This document shows positions 33,480-41,981 of a DNA stretch of 44,677 bases, piece after piece (position 1 is the stretch's first letter; each line of letters opens with the position of its first letter). This DNA comes from Verrucomicrobia bacterium UBA7008 (GTDB lineage: Bacteria; Verrucomicrobiota; Kiritimatiellia; RFP12; UBA1067). Where the stretch lies: assembly GCA_002449695.1 (NCBI GenBank), contig DJXI01000017.1, positions 1-44,677 of the forward strand, in the 5' to 3' direction. Under the pieces are notes generated by a model. That model saw only the letters and a list, made by a program, of their open reading frames with translations. It was not told the origin of the DNA and searched no databases. The translations under genes were made by a program, and so were the position numbers.

Positions 33480-34619
33480 CTACTTTTCCTCGGGCTTGGC
33501 CGTGGCGAGCGGTCCGGTGCGCGGGATGCCGGGGTCGGGATCCGGCGCGGCGGGATCCCAGGCCGGGATGCCGGGCCGCAGACGCGCGGCGAGTTCGGGC
33601 ACCTGCGCGCGGATGCCCTCCACCACGGCGCGGGCCAGCTCGTAGCCGCCGTAGACGGAATGGTGGGTGTTGTCAAGCTCGTTCCGGCGCCAGCCGAACA
33701 GCGCCTTCGAGCCCTCCTCGCCGAGCGTGGAATAGAGCGTGAAGCTGGTCTGGTTGAGGTTGATGTACGGGCAGTTCTTCTCCGCGGCCATGCGCGCCAT
33801 CGCCTCGTCGTATTCCGTGAGCGTATGGTACGGGCGGCCCGCCTCGTCGAAGCGGCGGCGCTCCATGGGCGAAACGAGCACGACCCGGCCGCCCTTCGCG
33901 CGGAACGCGTCGATGAGCGCCGCGAGGCGTTCGGCGTAGCGGCGCATGCGTTCGTCGAACGCGCACTTCTCCTTCTGGTCGTTGTGGCCGAACTGGATGA
34001 AGAGCCAGTCGCCCGGCCGGGCCAGCGCGAGCACCTTCTCCTGACGGCGCTCGGCCTTGAAGCTCGCGAGGGAGCGGCCGCATTCGGCGTGGTTGGCGAC
34101 GGCGACCGTCTCGTCGAAGAACGCCGGCAGCATCTGGCCCCACGTGCCGTAGGGTTCCGTGTTGTAGCAGCAGACCGTGGAATCGCCCGCGAGAAAGACG
34201 GTGACCGTCTCCGCCGGGGCGGGCGTGACGACCGGCGGCGGCTGGGCGGGGTTCGTGGAGAGAATGTCGACGGTCAGCCGGTCGTCCCAGCGCTCGTGGC
34301 GGCTCTCGCCGCCGCCCATCCGCACGCGGCCGCCGTCGGGCAGGAGGTTGTTGCGCGTGTTGACGGTGAACGTGCGCGTGACGATCTCGCCCGGGGCCGT
34401 CACGACCTTGTCGAGCATCAGGCGGCGGCCTTCCGCCTTGACCCAGTTGGTCGTGGCCAGCGCCGCGTCGCCGAACGTGACGGCACACCGCCAGTTGCCC
34501 TCGCCGCGCGGTTCATCGAACGACACGCGCGTGAAGCCGGAGGGCCCGCGCGTCGCCGCGCCCGCGGCCAGCGCGGCAGCGCCCATCGCCGCCACCAGAA
34601 ATCCAACCGTCTTTTTCAT
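33480..34619 (-). CDS. Exported SGNH-hydrolase acetylesterase (CE12 / rhamnogalacturonan acetylesterase-like)
   Basis: 379 residues with signal peptide MKKTVGFLVAAMGAAALAAGA. An N-terminal beta-rich domain (about 25-135) precedes an SGNH hydrolase (about 140-350). The nucleophile Ser lies in FLAGDSTVCCYN near 147, the oxyanion residues in AECGRSLASF and FGHNDQKEK, and the catalytic Asp/His in LDNTHHSVYGGYELA near 323. This is the CE12 pattern of pectin and xylan deacetylases; the substrate is inferred. It is 69 bases upstream of the three-module glycosidase and probably acts with it on acetylated plant polysaccharide. A GGAGGG ribosome site precedes the ATG. It is 21 bases downstream of era. 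Confidence 0.88.
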   Translation of the reverse strand: MKKTVGFLVAAMGAAALAAGAATRGPSGFTRVSFDEPRGEGNWRCAVTFGDAALATTNWVKAEGRRLMLDKVVTAPGEIVTRTFTVNTRNNLLPDGGRVRMGGGESRHERWDDRLTVDILSTNPAQPPPVVTPAPAETVTVFLAGDSTVCCYNTEPYGTWGQMLPAFFDETVAVANHAECGRSLASFKAERRQEKVLALARPGDWLFIQFGHNDQKEKCAFDERMRRYAERLAALIDAFRAKGGRVVLVSPMERRRFDEAGRPYHTLTEYDEAMARMAAEKNCPYINLNQTSFTLYSTLGEEGSKALFGWRRNELDNTHHSVYGGYELARAVVEGIRAQVPELAARLRPGIPAWDPAAPDPDPGIPRTGPLATAKPEEK

Positions 34620-34640
34620 TTCACCGCCCTCCCCGGAAGA

Positions 34641-35630
34641 TCAGATTTCGCCGCCCATGTAGCCCATGTCGGTCAGGAGCTTTTCGTTCTTCATCCACTG
34701 CGGTTCGACGCGCACCCACAGCTCCAGCGCCACCTTGACGCCGAAAATCTGCTTCAGCTCGCGCTCGGCGCACTTGCGCACGTACTTGATCGTCTCGGCG
34801 CCGCGGCCGATGACGATCGGCTTCTGCGAGGCGCGGTTGACGAGGAGATCGACCTTGACGTCCCAGCGCCCCGCGTCCTCCTTGATCTCCTTGACGCAGA
34901 CGCCGAGCTCGTGCGGCAGCTCCTGATGGAGCTTCGCCAGATACTTCTCGCGGATCGAATCGGCGATCGTCAGCCGCCGCGGATAGTCGGTGACGATGTC
35001 CTCCGGGAAGAGCGCCTCGCCCTCGTCCGCCAGATCGAAGAGCGCGTCGAGCACATCCTTCGCGCCGCCCTCCGTCGTCGAAATCGCTTTGACCCACTTC
35101 ACATCCCACGTCCCGCTCTCAACACCCGTCTTCCCACTCTCCACTCTCAACTCTTCATTCTCAACTCCCTTCCCCTCACTCTCCACTCTCAACTCTCCAC
35201 TCTCCACTCTCAACTCTTCCCACTTGTCCCTGAACATCGTCTCGAAGAACGGCGCGCGGTCGGCCTTGTTCAGGACGAAGACGACCTTCTCCGGCCGCTC
35301 CTTGGCGACGCGCTGCATCCAGCCGATGTCCTCCAGCTGCGGCTCCTGCGCCGCGTCGAAGACGACGCAGAGGATGTCCGCGCCCGCCGAGCTGCGGCGC
35401 GCCATGCGGTTCAGGAGCCGTCCCAGCGTGCCGACGGCCTTGTGGAGGCCGGGCGTGTCGAGCAGCACCAGCTGGCCGCGCGGATCGGCCACGATGCCGC
35501 GCACGGTGTTGCGGGTCGTCTGCTCGACCGGCGAGACGATGGAGATCTTTTCGCCGACGAGCTGGTTGACGAGCGTGGACTTGCCCGCGTTCGTCCGCCC
35601 GACGATCCCGACGATGGCGACCTTTCCCAT
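34641..35630 (-). CDS. era: GTPase Era with a repeat-derived insertion
   Basis: 329 residues against 301 in E. coli. Era binds 16S rRNA near its 3' end and assists 30S assembly. GTPase motifs are GRTNAGKST (G1), DTPG (G3) and NKAD (G4), followed by a C-terminal KH domain with the KIVIG-type loop KPIVIGRGAETIKYVRKCAERELKQ split here as KPIVIGRG and KCAERELK. Between G4 and the G5 strand a family C repeat inserts about 40 residues rich in ELRVES (residues 137-179). The start overlaps the glyA stop by one base (TGATG), and this start gives the typical [14 protein letters not shown]. Confidence 0.95.
   Translation of the reverse strand: MGKVAIVGIVGRTNAGKSTLVNQLVGEKISIVSPVEQTTRNTVRGIVADPRGQLVLLDTPGLHKAVGTLGRLLNRMARRSSAGADILCVVFDAAQEPQLEDIGWMQRVAKERPEKVVFVLNKADRAPFFETMFRDKWEELRVESGELRVESEGKGVENEELRVESGKTGVESGTWDVKWVKAISTTEGGAKDVLDALFDLADEGEALFPEDIVTDYPRRLTIADSIREKYLAKLHQELPHELGVCVKEIKEDAGRWDVKVDLLVNRASQKPIVIGRGAETIKYVRKCAERELKQIFGVKVALELWVRVEPQWMKNEKLLTDMGYMGGEI
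35096..35222. repeat. Repeat family C variant (gagagtggagagttga words), in frame in era
   Basis: About nine iterations of CTCTCAACTC/CTCTCCACT words over 127 bases, all in one direction. They code for ELRVESGELRVESEGKG and a second similar stretch. Confidence 0.88.
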
Positions 35631-37309
35631 CACGGAACGGGGAAGCCCGCGACCAGTTCCTTCGCCGCGCGCTTCACGCGCGCCTGCACGGCCGTATCGG
35701 CGATGTTGTCGAGGACGTCGGCGATCCACGTGCCGATCTTGATCATCTCCGGCTCCTTCATGCCGCGCGTCGTGACGGACGCGGTGCCGACGCGGATGCC
35801 GCTCGTCTTGAACGGCGACTCGGTGTCGTACGGGATCGTGTTCTTGTTGACGACGATGCCCGCCGCGTCGAGCGCGGCCGCGGCCTCCTTGCCCGTGATG
35901 CCCTTCGTCGACTTGACGTCCACGAGGAAGAGGTGGTTGTCGGTGCCGCCCGAGACGATCCGGTAGCCGCGGTCCTGCACGGTCTTGCAGAGCACCTGGC
36001 AGTTCTTGACGACCTGCTGCGCGTAGCCCTTCTTTTCGGGGCTCATCCATTCCTTGAAGACGACCGCCTTCGCCGCGATGATGTTCTCCAGCGGGCCGCC
36101 CTGCATCCCCGGGAAGACGGCGCTGTCGAGCGCCTTCGCCCACTTCGCCTTGCAGAGCACCATGCCGCCGCGCGGGCCGCCGAGCGTCTTGTGCGTCGTC
36201 GTCGTCACGAAGTCCGCGTACGGAACGGGGCTTTCGTGCGCGCCGCCCGCGACGAGGCCCGCGATGTGGGCCATGTCGACCATCATGATGCAGCCGACCT
36301 TGTCGCAGATCTCGCGCACGCGCCGGAAGTCGATCGCGCGCGGATAGGCGCTCGCGCCCGTCAGGAGGATCTTCGGCTTCACCTCCAGCGCAAGGCGCTC
36401 GATCTCGTCGTAGTCGAGCCGCTCCGTCTCCCGGTTCACCGTGTACGGCACGATGTTGTAGATCTTGCCCGAGAAGTTGACGGGCGAGCCGTGGCTCAGG
36501 TGGCCGCCCTGGTCGAGCGACATCGACAGGATCGTATCGCCCGGCTGGAGCGTCGCGAAGTAGACGGCCATGTTCGCCGCGCTGCCGCAGTGCGGCTGGA
36601 CGTTCGCGTGCTCCGCGCCGAAGAGCGCGCACGCGCGCGTGCGGGCCAGCTCCTCGGCCGCGTCGACCGGCACGCAGCCGGAATACCAGCGCTTGCCCGG
36701 ATAGCCCTCGGCATACTTGTTCATGAGGACGGACCCCGCCGCCTCGCGGCACGCGCGGCTCGACGTGTTCTCCGACGCGATGAGATTGATTTCGGTGTCC
36801 TCCTGCTCGGTCTGCGCGACGATGGCCGCGAACACCTCGGGATCGGCCTGGGCGAGGCCGCTCACGTCGCTCAGCCGCCCGGCGCGCTCGAGCTTGGCGC
36901 GACGGCGCGCGTGGCGCTCGCTCGCATCCTCGGGCGTCGCGATGAAGGCGGCGGCGATCTCGGCCGCGTACGCCGTGCTCACCGCCTTCGCGCCGAGGCA
37001 GAGCACGTTCGCGCCGTTGTGCTGGCGCGAGACGACCGCCTCGTCCACCGTCCGGCAGAGCGCCGCGCGCACGTTCTGGAAGCGGTTGGCCGTCATCGAC
37101 ACGCCGATGCCGCTCGTGCAGACGAGGATGCCGAAGTCCACCTCGCCCTTCGCGACGGCCAGCGCCACCGCCTGGGCGTAGTCGGGATAGTCGCACGATT
37201 CGCGCGAATTCGTCCCCTTGTCGATCAGCTCCGCCCGGCCCGCGAGTGCGGCGAGCAGCGCGCCTTTGAGTTCATAACCGCCGTGATCGGCACCGATTGC
37301 AATCTTCAT
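35630..37309 (-). CDS. Fusion of ribose-5-phosphate isomerase B and serine hydroxymethyltransferase
   Basis: 559 residues in one frame. Residues 1-140 are RpiB ([23 protein letters not shown], catalytic Cys in [22 protein letters not shown]). Residues 150-559 are GlyA ([46 protein letters not shown], and the PLP lysine in [14 protein letters not shown] near 388). RpiB interconverts ribose and ribulose 5-phosphates, and GlyA makes glycine and methylene-tetrahydrofolate from serine. Both feed purine synthesis, which may favour the fusion. Nothing suggests a frameshift or lost start, since the linker is short and the modules are complete. An AGGAGG ribosome site precedes the ATG, with its own -10 box at 37335. 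Confidence 0.94.
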   Translation of the reverse strand: MKIAIGADHGGYELKGALLAALAGRAELIDKGTNSRESCDYPDYAQAVALAVAKGEVDFGILVCTSGIGVSMTANRFQNVRAALCRTVDEAVVSRQHNGANVLCLGAKAVSTAYAAEIAAAFIATPEDASERHARRRAKLERAGRLSDVSGLAQADPEVFAAIVAQTEQEDTEINLIASENTSSRACREAAGSVLMNKYAEGYPGKRWYSGCVPVDAAEELARTRACALFGAEHANVQPHCGSAANMAVYFATLQPGDTILSMSLDQGGHLSHGSPVNFSGKIYNIVPYTVNRETERLDYDEIERLALEVKPKILLTGASAYPRAIDFRRVREICDKVGCIMMVDMAHIAGLVAGGAHESPVPYADFVTTTTHKTLGGPRGGMVLCKAKWAKALDSAVFPGMQGGPLENIIAAKAVVFKEWMSPEKKGYAQQVVKNCQVLCKTVQDRGYRIVSGGTDNHLFLVDVKSTKGITGKEAAAALDAAGIVVNKNTIPYDTESPFKTSGIRVGTASVTTRGMKEPEMIKIGTWIADVLDNIADTAVQARVKRAAKELVAGFPVP

Positions 37310-37334
37310 CTTGCCTCCTGTTGAATAAAAAAAT

Positions 37335-37345
37335 AGTATATCATA
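37335..37345 (-). promoter_or_regulatory. Extended -10 promoter for rpiB-glyA-era
   Basis: The minus strand reads TATGATATACT, identical to the tdh box and again overlapping the stop codon (TGA) of the gene upstream. It lies 25 bases before the ATG at 37309, which has an AGGAGG site. Confidence 0.5.
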
Positions 37346-38498
37346 TTTTCCGCCGCCCCACGGCGGCCCCGGCGCGTTTCTGCGCGATCGCGACGACGGC
37401 CTTGCGCGCGGTGGCGAACGCGAGCGTCAGATTGTAGCCGCCCGTCGGCCCGTCGATGTCCAGCACCTCGCCCGCGAAGTAGAGCCCCGGCACGCGGCGC
37501 GACTCCATCGTCTCGGGATCGACCTCGTCGGTCGCGACGCCGCCGATGGTGACGATCGCCTCCTTCAAGGGGCGCGGCACGGGATTGTCGACGCGCACGC
37601 ACTCCCCGTCAAATTCCACTTCCAAAGAAAGCGTGGAGAGGACCGAACTTTGAGTGGCGAGGACTGAAGTGGAGAGGGCCGAACTGCGTTCGGCCAACCG
37701 CTTTCCGTGCTCCATCCACCGTTCGGCGTTGTAGACCGCCGCGCCCGACAGCCCGAACGTTTCGCAGTCCACCTCGCCCGCGTACGTGTAGAGGAGGCGG
37801 CCCGCGCCGTCGAAGACGCGCGCGCACCCGTTCTCGAAGCGCCGCCCCGCCCGCCGCGTCACGCGCGGATCGGCCGTCTCGACGCCGATCAGCCCGGCGC
37901 GGGGCGGGACGATCCGGTGGCCGAGCGCGCGCGCGAAATCGTGGCCGTCGCCGACGCTGCCGAGCTTCGGGTAGCTGAGGCCGCCCGTGGCGACGAGCAC
38001 CGTCTCGGCCCAGAGCGTGAAGGCGCGCGTGGCGACGATGAAACCGTTCTTCTGCGGCTGGAGGCCGATGACGGGCGCGTTGACGATGATCGGCACCTCG
38101 CTGTCGCGCAGCAGGTCGCCGAAGGCGTGGACGATCGTCGCGGCCTTGCCGTCGGCGGGGAACATCCGCCCGTCGGGCTGGCGCCGGACCGCGACGCCGA
38201 GCGACCGGAAGCCCTGGATGATCTTCCGGGGCGGCAGCTCGCGGATCGCGGCCGCGGCAAAATCGCCGCGCTCGCCGCCGGCGGCGAGATCGCGGATGAA
38301 CGATTCGGCCGGAATGTCCTTCGTGAAGTTGCAGCGGCCGTTCGCGGTCATCAGCACCTTGGAGCCGAGCCGCGCCTTGCGCTCGAAGACGACGCACGGC
38401 AGCTGCCGCTCGGCGGCGACCGCGGCCGCGAACATCCCCGCCGCGCCGCCGCCGATGACGGCCAGCGCAACCGGTCGATGCGTGAGGTTCGTCTTCAT
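37341..38498 (-). CDS. BaiN/HI0933-family flavoprotein (NAD(P)/FAD oxidoreductase) with repeat insertion
   Basis: 385 residues. The FAD-binding [10 protein letters not shown] motif is near residue 17, the family phrase [15 protein letters not shown] near 48, [20 protein letters not shown] in the middle, and the conserved end [19 protein letters not shown] plus [10 protein letters not shown]. The reaction of most members is unknown; some reduce bile-acid or aromatic double bonds. Repeat-coded residues 266-295 ([20 protein letters not shown]) sit in the middle domain. The ATG is 24 bases after mlaD and the stop is 31 bases before rpiB-glyA. Confidence 0.88.
   Translation of the reverse strand: MKTNLTHRPVALAVIGGGAAGMFAAAVAAERQLPCVVFERKARLGSKVLMTANGRCNFTKDIPAESFIRDLAAGGERGDFAAAAIRELPPRKIIQGFRSLGVAVRRQPDGRMFPADGKAATIVHAFGDLLRDSEVPIIVNAPVIGLQPQKNGFIVATRAFTLWAETVLVATGGLSYPKLGSVGDGHDFARALGHRIVPPRAGLIGVETADPRVTRRAGRRFENGCARVFDGAGRLLYTYAGEVDCETFGLSGAAVYNAERWMEHGKRLAERSSALSTSVLATQSSVLSTLSLEVEFDGECVRVDNPVPRPLKEAIVTIGGVATDEVDPETMESRRVPGLYFAGEVLDIDGPTGGYNLTLAFATARKAVVAIAQKRAGAAVGRRKI
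37616..37702. repeat. Iterated gtggagaggaccgaa words and CGCAG-loop hairpin, in frame in the HI0933-family gene
   Basis: Three imperfect GTGG(A/C)GAGGACYGAA words are followed by a hairpin at 37677-37695 with arms GGCCGAA and TTCGGCC around CTGCG. On the other strand the hairpin reads GTTGGCCGAA, CGCAG, TTCGGCC, matching the M3 peptidase hairpin plan. Confidence 0.82.
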
Positions 38499-38522
38499 GG
38501 CCGCGTCTCCGTCCGCCGCCGC

Positions 38523-39617
38523 CTACAGGCCGCCCATGATGAGCGAGCCGAACGTGGAGATCGGCGTCGTGTCGCGGAAGTTGTCGAGCACCTGGCGGAC
38601 GTCCTTCGCGAGACCGTCGATCTCGTTGTAAAGCTCGTCGTCGGCCATCAGCCGGCCGATGGTCCCTTCGCCGTTCTTCAGCCGCTCGGCCGTCGCGTTG
38701 AGGTTGTCGAGGAGCCGGTTGGCGCTCGCGATCGTCGCCTTCGTATCGAGCGCATCGCACGCCGCCTTGAAGCTCGCGATGGCGTCGTTGACGTTCTGAT
38801 AGAGCGGATCATCCTCCTTCAGGAGCTTGCCGACGAGCCCTTCGCCGTTCGTCAGCCGCTCCGACAGTTCGCGCGCGTTGGCGAGCGTCCGCTGGAGGTC
38901 GTTGTACACGGTGTCGTCGGACGACAGGAGTCTGCCGACCGTCCCTTCGCCGCGCTCCACGCGCGCGACAAGGACGTTCGCGTTGCTCGCGACCGTGCGC
39001 GCGTCGGCGACGGTCGCCTGGAGGTCGTCGTAGACCGTCTCTTCGTTGAGGAGCCGGCCGATGGTGCCCTCGCCGCGCTCGACGCGGTCGACGACTGCGA
39101 GGACCTTGGCGCTCGCCGCCTCGATGTTCGTGACGATGGCCTTCAGCTCGCCGCCCGACGTGAACGCGTTCAGATTGCGCGCGATCTTCGAGACGTCCTG
39201 CATCCAGTCGCTCGGCGTTTCGCCGGTGAACAGCGTCTCGGCGAGCGGCCGCACGCCGCCTTCGCCCTCCTCCAGCAGCAGGTAGTTGCCGCCGAGCAGC
39301 GACAGGTTGCAGACCGCGATGCGGCAGGTGTCGCGCAGCACCACGTCGCCGTCGATCTCCGCGACGACCACGAGATTGCTGGGGGTGAGGTCGATGCGGT
39401 CGACGGTGCCGACCTTCGTGCCGCGGTACATCACGTTGTCGTGGTCCTTGAGGCCGCCGACGGCGTCGAAGACGACGCGCACGTGCACCTTCTCGCGGCC
39501 CTGCAGCACGTCGACGCCCGAGATGACGATCGTGAAATAGACGAGCAGCGCGAGGACCGCGAGCATGAAGAGGCCGACGATCGCCTCGGAAAACGGATCT
39601 TTCTTGCGTGAACTCAT
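38523..39617 (-). CDS. mlaD: MlaD-like MCE-domain lipid-transport protein
   Basis: 364 residues. One membrane anchor (about 12-32, VGLFMLAVLALLVYFTIVI) precedes an MCE domain (about 40-125; VVFDAVGGLKDHDNVMYRGTKVG is typical). The remaining 230 residues are helical and carry four copies of a GEGTIGRLL-type motif followed by an acidic YNDL phrase. MCE proteins form periplasmic rings that carry phospholipids between the membranes, and the long helical tail may form the tunnel or needle part. It overlaps mlaF by four bases (ATGA) as the third Mla gene of the operon. Confidence 0.93.
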   Translation of the reverse strand: MSSRKKDPFSEAIVGLFMLAVLALLVYFTIVISGVDVLQGREKVHVRVVFDAVGGLKDHDNVMYRGTKVGTVDRIDLTPSNLVVVAEIDGDVVLRDTCRIAVCNLSLLGGNYLLLEEGEGGVRPLAETLFTGETPSDWMQDVSKIARNLNAFTSGGELKAIVTNIEAASAKVLAVVDRVERGEGTIGRLLNEETVYDDLQATVADARTVASNANVLVARVERGEGTVGRLLSSDDTVYNDLQRTLANARELSERLTNGEGLVGKLLKEDDPLYQNVNDAIASFKAACDALDTKATIASANRLLDNLNATAERLKNGEGTIGRLMADDELYNEIDGLAKDVRQVLDNFRDTTPISTFGSLIMGGL

Positions 39618-40360
39618 GGGATTTCGCCTTTCATCGCCGCGAGGAACTCCTGCACGTCGCGGCTGTCGGATTTGAGGAAGTCGGCGGGCGCCGCGCAGAT
39701 GACGGCCCGGCCGCCCTTCACGAGGAGGATGCGGTCCGCGATGGCGAGCGCGCCCGGAAGGTCGTGCGTGACGACGATCGACGTGATGCCGAGCTCGCGG
39801 TTGAGCTTGCGGATGAGACGGTTGATGGTGACCGACGTGACGGGATCGAGGCCCGACGTCGGCTCGTCGTAGAGGACGACGTCGTTCGTCGGCCGCACGA
39901 TCGCGCGCGCGAGGCCCGCGCGCTTCTGCATGCCGCCGGAGATCTCGGCGGGATACTTGCCGGCCGCCGCCGTCAGCTCGACCGATTCAAGCGCGGCGGC
40001 GACGCGGCGGTCGATCTCGTCGTCGCCCATGTCCGTGCATTCCCGCAGCGGCAGCGCCACGTTCTCCGCCACGTTCATCCACGCGAGGAGCGCCCCGCCC
40101 TGGAAGAGATAGCCGATGCGCGAGCGGATCCGGTTCAGCTCGCGCCCGGAGCACGTCGCCACGTCGACGCCGTCGACCAGCACCCGGCCCGACGTCGGCG
40201 TCAGGAGCCGCACGAGATGCTTGAGCGTCACCGACTTGCCGGTGCCCGACGGGCCGACGACGCAGAGCACCTCGCCCGCGCGCACGTCGAAGGTGAGGCC
40301 GTCCAGCACGGGCACGCCGTTGAACTTCTTGACGACATTCTGAAATTCGATCAACGCCAT
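39614..40360 (-). CDS. mlaF: MlaF-like ABC transporter ATPase
   Basis: 248 residues. Walker A is GPSGTGKSV, the signature ISGGMQKRAGLARA is the MlaF variant, Walker B is VVLYDEPTSGLDP and the switch histidine is in VVTHD. It powers lipid movement with MlaE at the inner membrane. It is 13 bases downstream of mlaE and overlaps mlaD. Confidence 0.95.
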   Translation of the reverse strand: MALIEFQNVVKKFNGVPVLDGLTFDVRAGEVLCVVGPSGTGKSVTLKHLVRLLTPTSGRVLVDGVDVATCSGRELNRIRSRIGYLFQGGALLAWMNVAENVALPLRECTDMGDDEIDRRVAAALESVELTAAAGKYPAEISGGMQKRAGLARAIVRPTNDVVLYDEPTSGLDPVTSVTINRLIRKLNRELGITSIVVTHDLPGALAIADRILLVKGGRAVICAAPADFLKSDSRDVQEFLAAMKGEIP

Positions 40361-40373
40361 TTCAAGACCTTCC

Positions 40374-41192
40374 TCAACGGTAGCAGACGCGGGTGATCAT
40401 GTAGCCGAACATGAGGATCAGCAGGAAGGAGACGATGACGCTGCGCTGGGTCGACTTGCCCACGCCCGTCGCGCCGAGCTCGGTGCCGAAGCCCTCCGCG
40501 CAGGAGACGGTGCCGATCAGAATGCCGAAGACGAGCGACTTCAGGAGCCCCACGAAAAGATCCTTCGTGGCCGCCATCGACATCGCGCTCGAGATGTACT
40601 GCGGGAAGTCGACGCCGAGCTGGGTCACGCCGACGATGCCGCCGCCCATCGTGCCGACGATGCAGCAGAAGAAGCCCAGCAGCGGCGCCATCAGGACGAG
40701 CGCGAGGATGCGCGGCGCGGCAAGGTAGCGGATCGGCGGGATCGACATGATCTCCAGCGCCGCGAGCTCGTCGTTCACCTTCATCGTGCCGAGCTCCGCC
40801 GCGATCGCCGAACCGACACAGGCCGCCAGGCACATGCCGCAGCTGAACGGACCCATTTCGCGGATGAGCGAGATCATCACCGCCGCGCCAAGATAGATCT
40901 CCTGATTGAAGCGCCGCAGCTCCAGCCCGACCTGCAGCGCGAGGATCATCCCCGTGAAGAGCGAAACGACCGTCACGACGGGGAGCGTGCGAATGCCGGT
41001 GACGTACAGCTGCTGCGCGAGATCGTGGCGCGAATCGCGGCGGCAGAGAACCGACGGGAAATAACCCGCGCTTTCGACCAGAATGCGCGCCGCCCAGCCG
41101 AGCGACGAGAGAAACTTCGTCAGATGCCGAAAGGCGCTGCCCGCGCGCGTGCGCGGCACATCATCCCAGATCGGCTCGCGGACGACCCTCAT
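40374..41192 (-). CDS. mlaE: MlaE-like ABC transporter permease
   Basis: 272 residues with about five membrane segments. Family phrases are FTGMILALQVGLELRRF, ISLIREMGPFSCGM, AAELGTMKVNDELAALEIM and the end GATGVGKSTQRSVIVS. It is the inner-membrane permease of the Mla phospholipid transporter. The ATG overlaps the stop of the TPR gene by four bases. Confidence 0.95.
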   Translation of the reverse strand: MRVVREPIWDDVPRTRAGSAFRHLTKFLSSLGWAARILVESAGYFPSVLCRRDSRHDLAQQLYVTGIRTLPVVTVVSLFTGMILALQVGLELRRFNQEIYLGAAVMISLIREMGPFSCGMCLAACVGSAIAAELGTMKVNDELAALEIMSIPPIRYLAAPRILALVLMAPLLGFFCCIVGTMGGGIVGVTQLGVDFPQYISSAMSMAATKDLFVGLLKSLVFGILIGTVSCAEGFGTELGATGVGKSTQRSVIVSFLLILMFGYMITRVCYR

Positions 41193-41974
41193 TCAGCGGC
41201 CGGCGCTTCCGGCGCCGGAACTGCCGCCGGCGCCTCGGCGGCCGGGACTTCCGCAGCCGGCGCTTCCGCCGGCGCCTCGACGGCCGAAGCCGGTGCGGCC
41301 GGCGCCTCGGCCGCCGCGTCCAGCTGCTGCGCGGCCGCGTCCGCCGCATCGAAGAGCGAGCGCTTCGCGCGCTTCTCCCAGCGCTTCACGAGCGAAACGG
41401 CCGCGTTGATGCGCGCCGTCGCGAGCTCGTCGTCCTTGACCGTGTCCTTCAGCGCAGCCAGCATCTCCAGCGCCTTCGCCTTGTCGCCGCCCGCCGCCAC
41501 GGCGCGCGCCGCGCCCAGCTGCGCGGTCAGCGCGAGATAGCTCTTCGGCTGCGCGTCGGCGAACGCTTCAAACGCGGCCTTCGCCTCGTCGTAGCGCTCG
41601 AGCGCCTCGAGGCACATCGCCTTGCCGACCGCCGGCGCGTTCGCGAAGCCCTCCGGCGCGCGGCCGTCGAGCTTCTCGTAGAGGTCCAGCGCCTCTTCAT
41701 ACTTCTCGGCGTCGAAATACGCCTGGGCGAGACGCAGCCGGAGCGCCGGACCCGCCTTCGTGCCCTCGTAGCGCGACGCGGCCTCGGCGAGCTCGTCGAC
41801 GCCCGTCGCATTCAGGAGCGACTCGGCGGCGGCATCCGCCTGCGCCGCGCGGTAGTTCTTGACGCCGTAGTAGCCGAGCACGGCGAGGCCGCACACGGCG
41901 ACGATCGCCAGCGTCTGCTTGCCGTCCTTCTCCCACCATTCGATCACGGGGAGCAGTTCTTCAGGAATAGTCAT
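41189..41974 (-). CDS. Membrane-anchored TPR protein (YfgM-like) with Ala/Pro/Glu-rich tail
   Basis: 261 residues. A single membrane segment (about 21-38, TLAIVAVCGLAVLGYYGV) is followed by TPR-like helices (about 45-200; YFDAEKYEEALDLYEKL and ERYDEAKAAFEAFADAQ). The last 50 residues are almost only Ala, Pro, Glu and Val. The layout resembles YfgM/tetratricopeptide family PF09976, proteins that work with envelope assembly machinery. The link to lipid transport is positional: it overlaps mlaE by four bases and follows pcnB by seven. Confidence 0.78.
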   Translation of the reverse strand: MTIPEELLPVIEWWEKDGKQTLAIVAVCGLAVLGYYGVKNYRAAQADAAAESLLNATGVDELAEAASRYEGTKAGPALRLRLAQAYFDAEKYEEALDLYEKLDGRAPEGFANAPAVGKAMCLEALERYDEAKAAFEAFADAQPKSYLALTAQLGAARAVAAGGDKAKALEMLAALKDTVKDDELATARINAAVSLVKRWEKRAKRSLFDAADAAAQQLDAAAEAPAAPASAVEAPAEAPAAEVPAAEAPAAVPAPEAPAAE

Positions 41975-41981
41975 TTTTTCG

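Noticed and set aside
27405..35966. An 8.5 kb open frame on the plus strand (2,853 codons) opposite the glycosidase, esterase and era genes.
   Set aside because: It is an antisense shadow of GC-rich coding sequence: composition is Arg/Ala/Asp-rich with no recognisable domain, and the minus strand has well-supported genes throughout.
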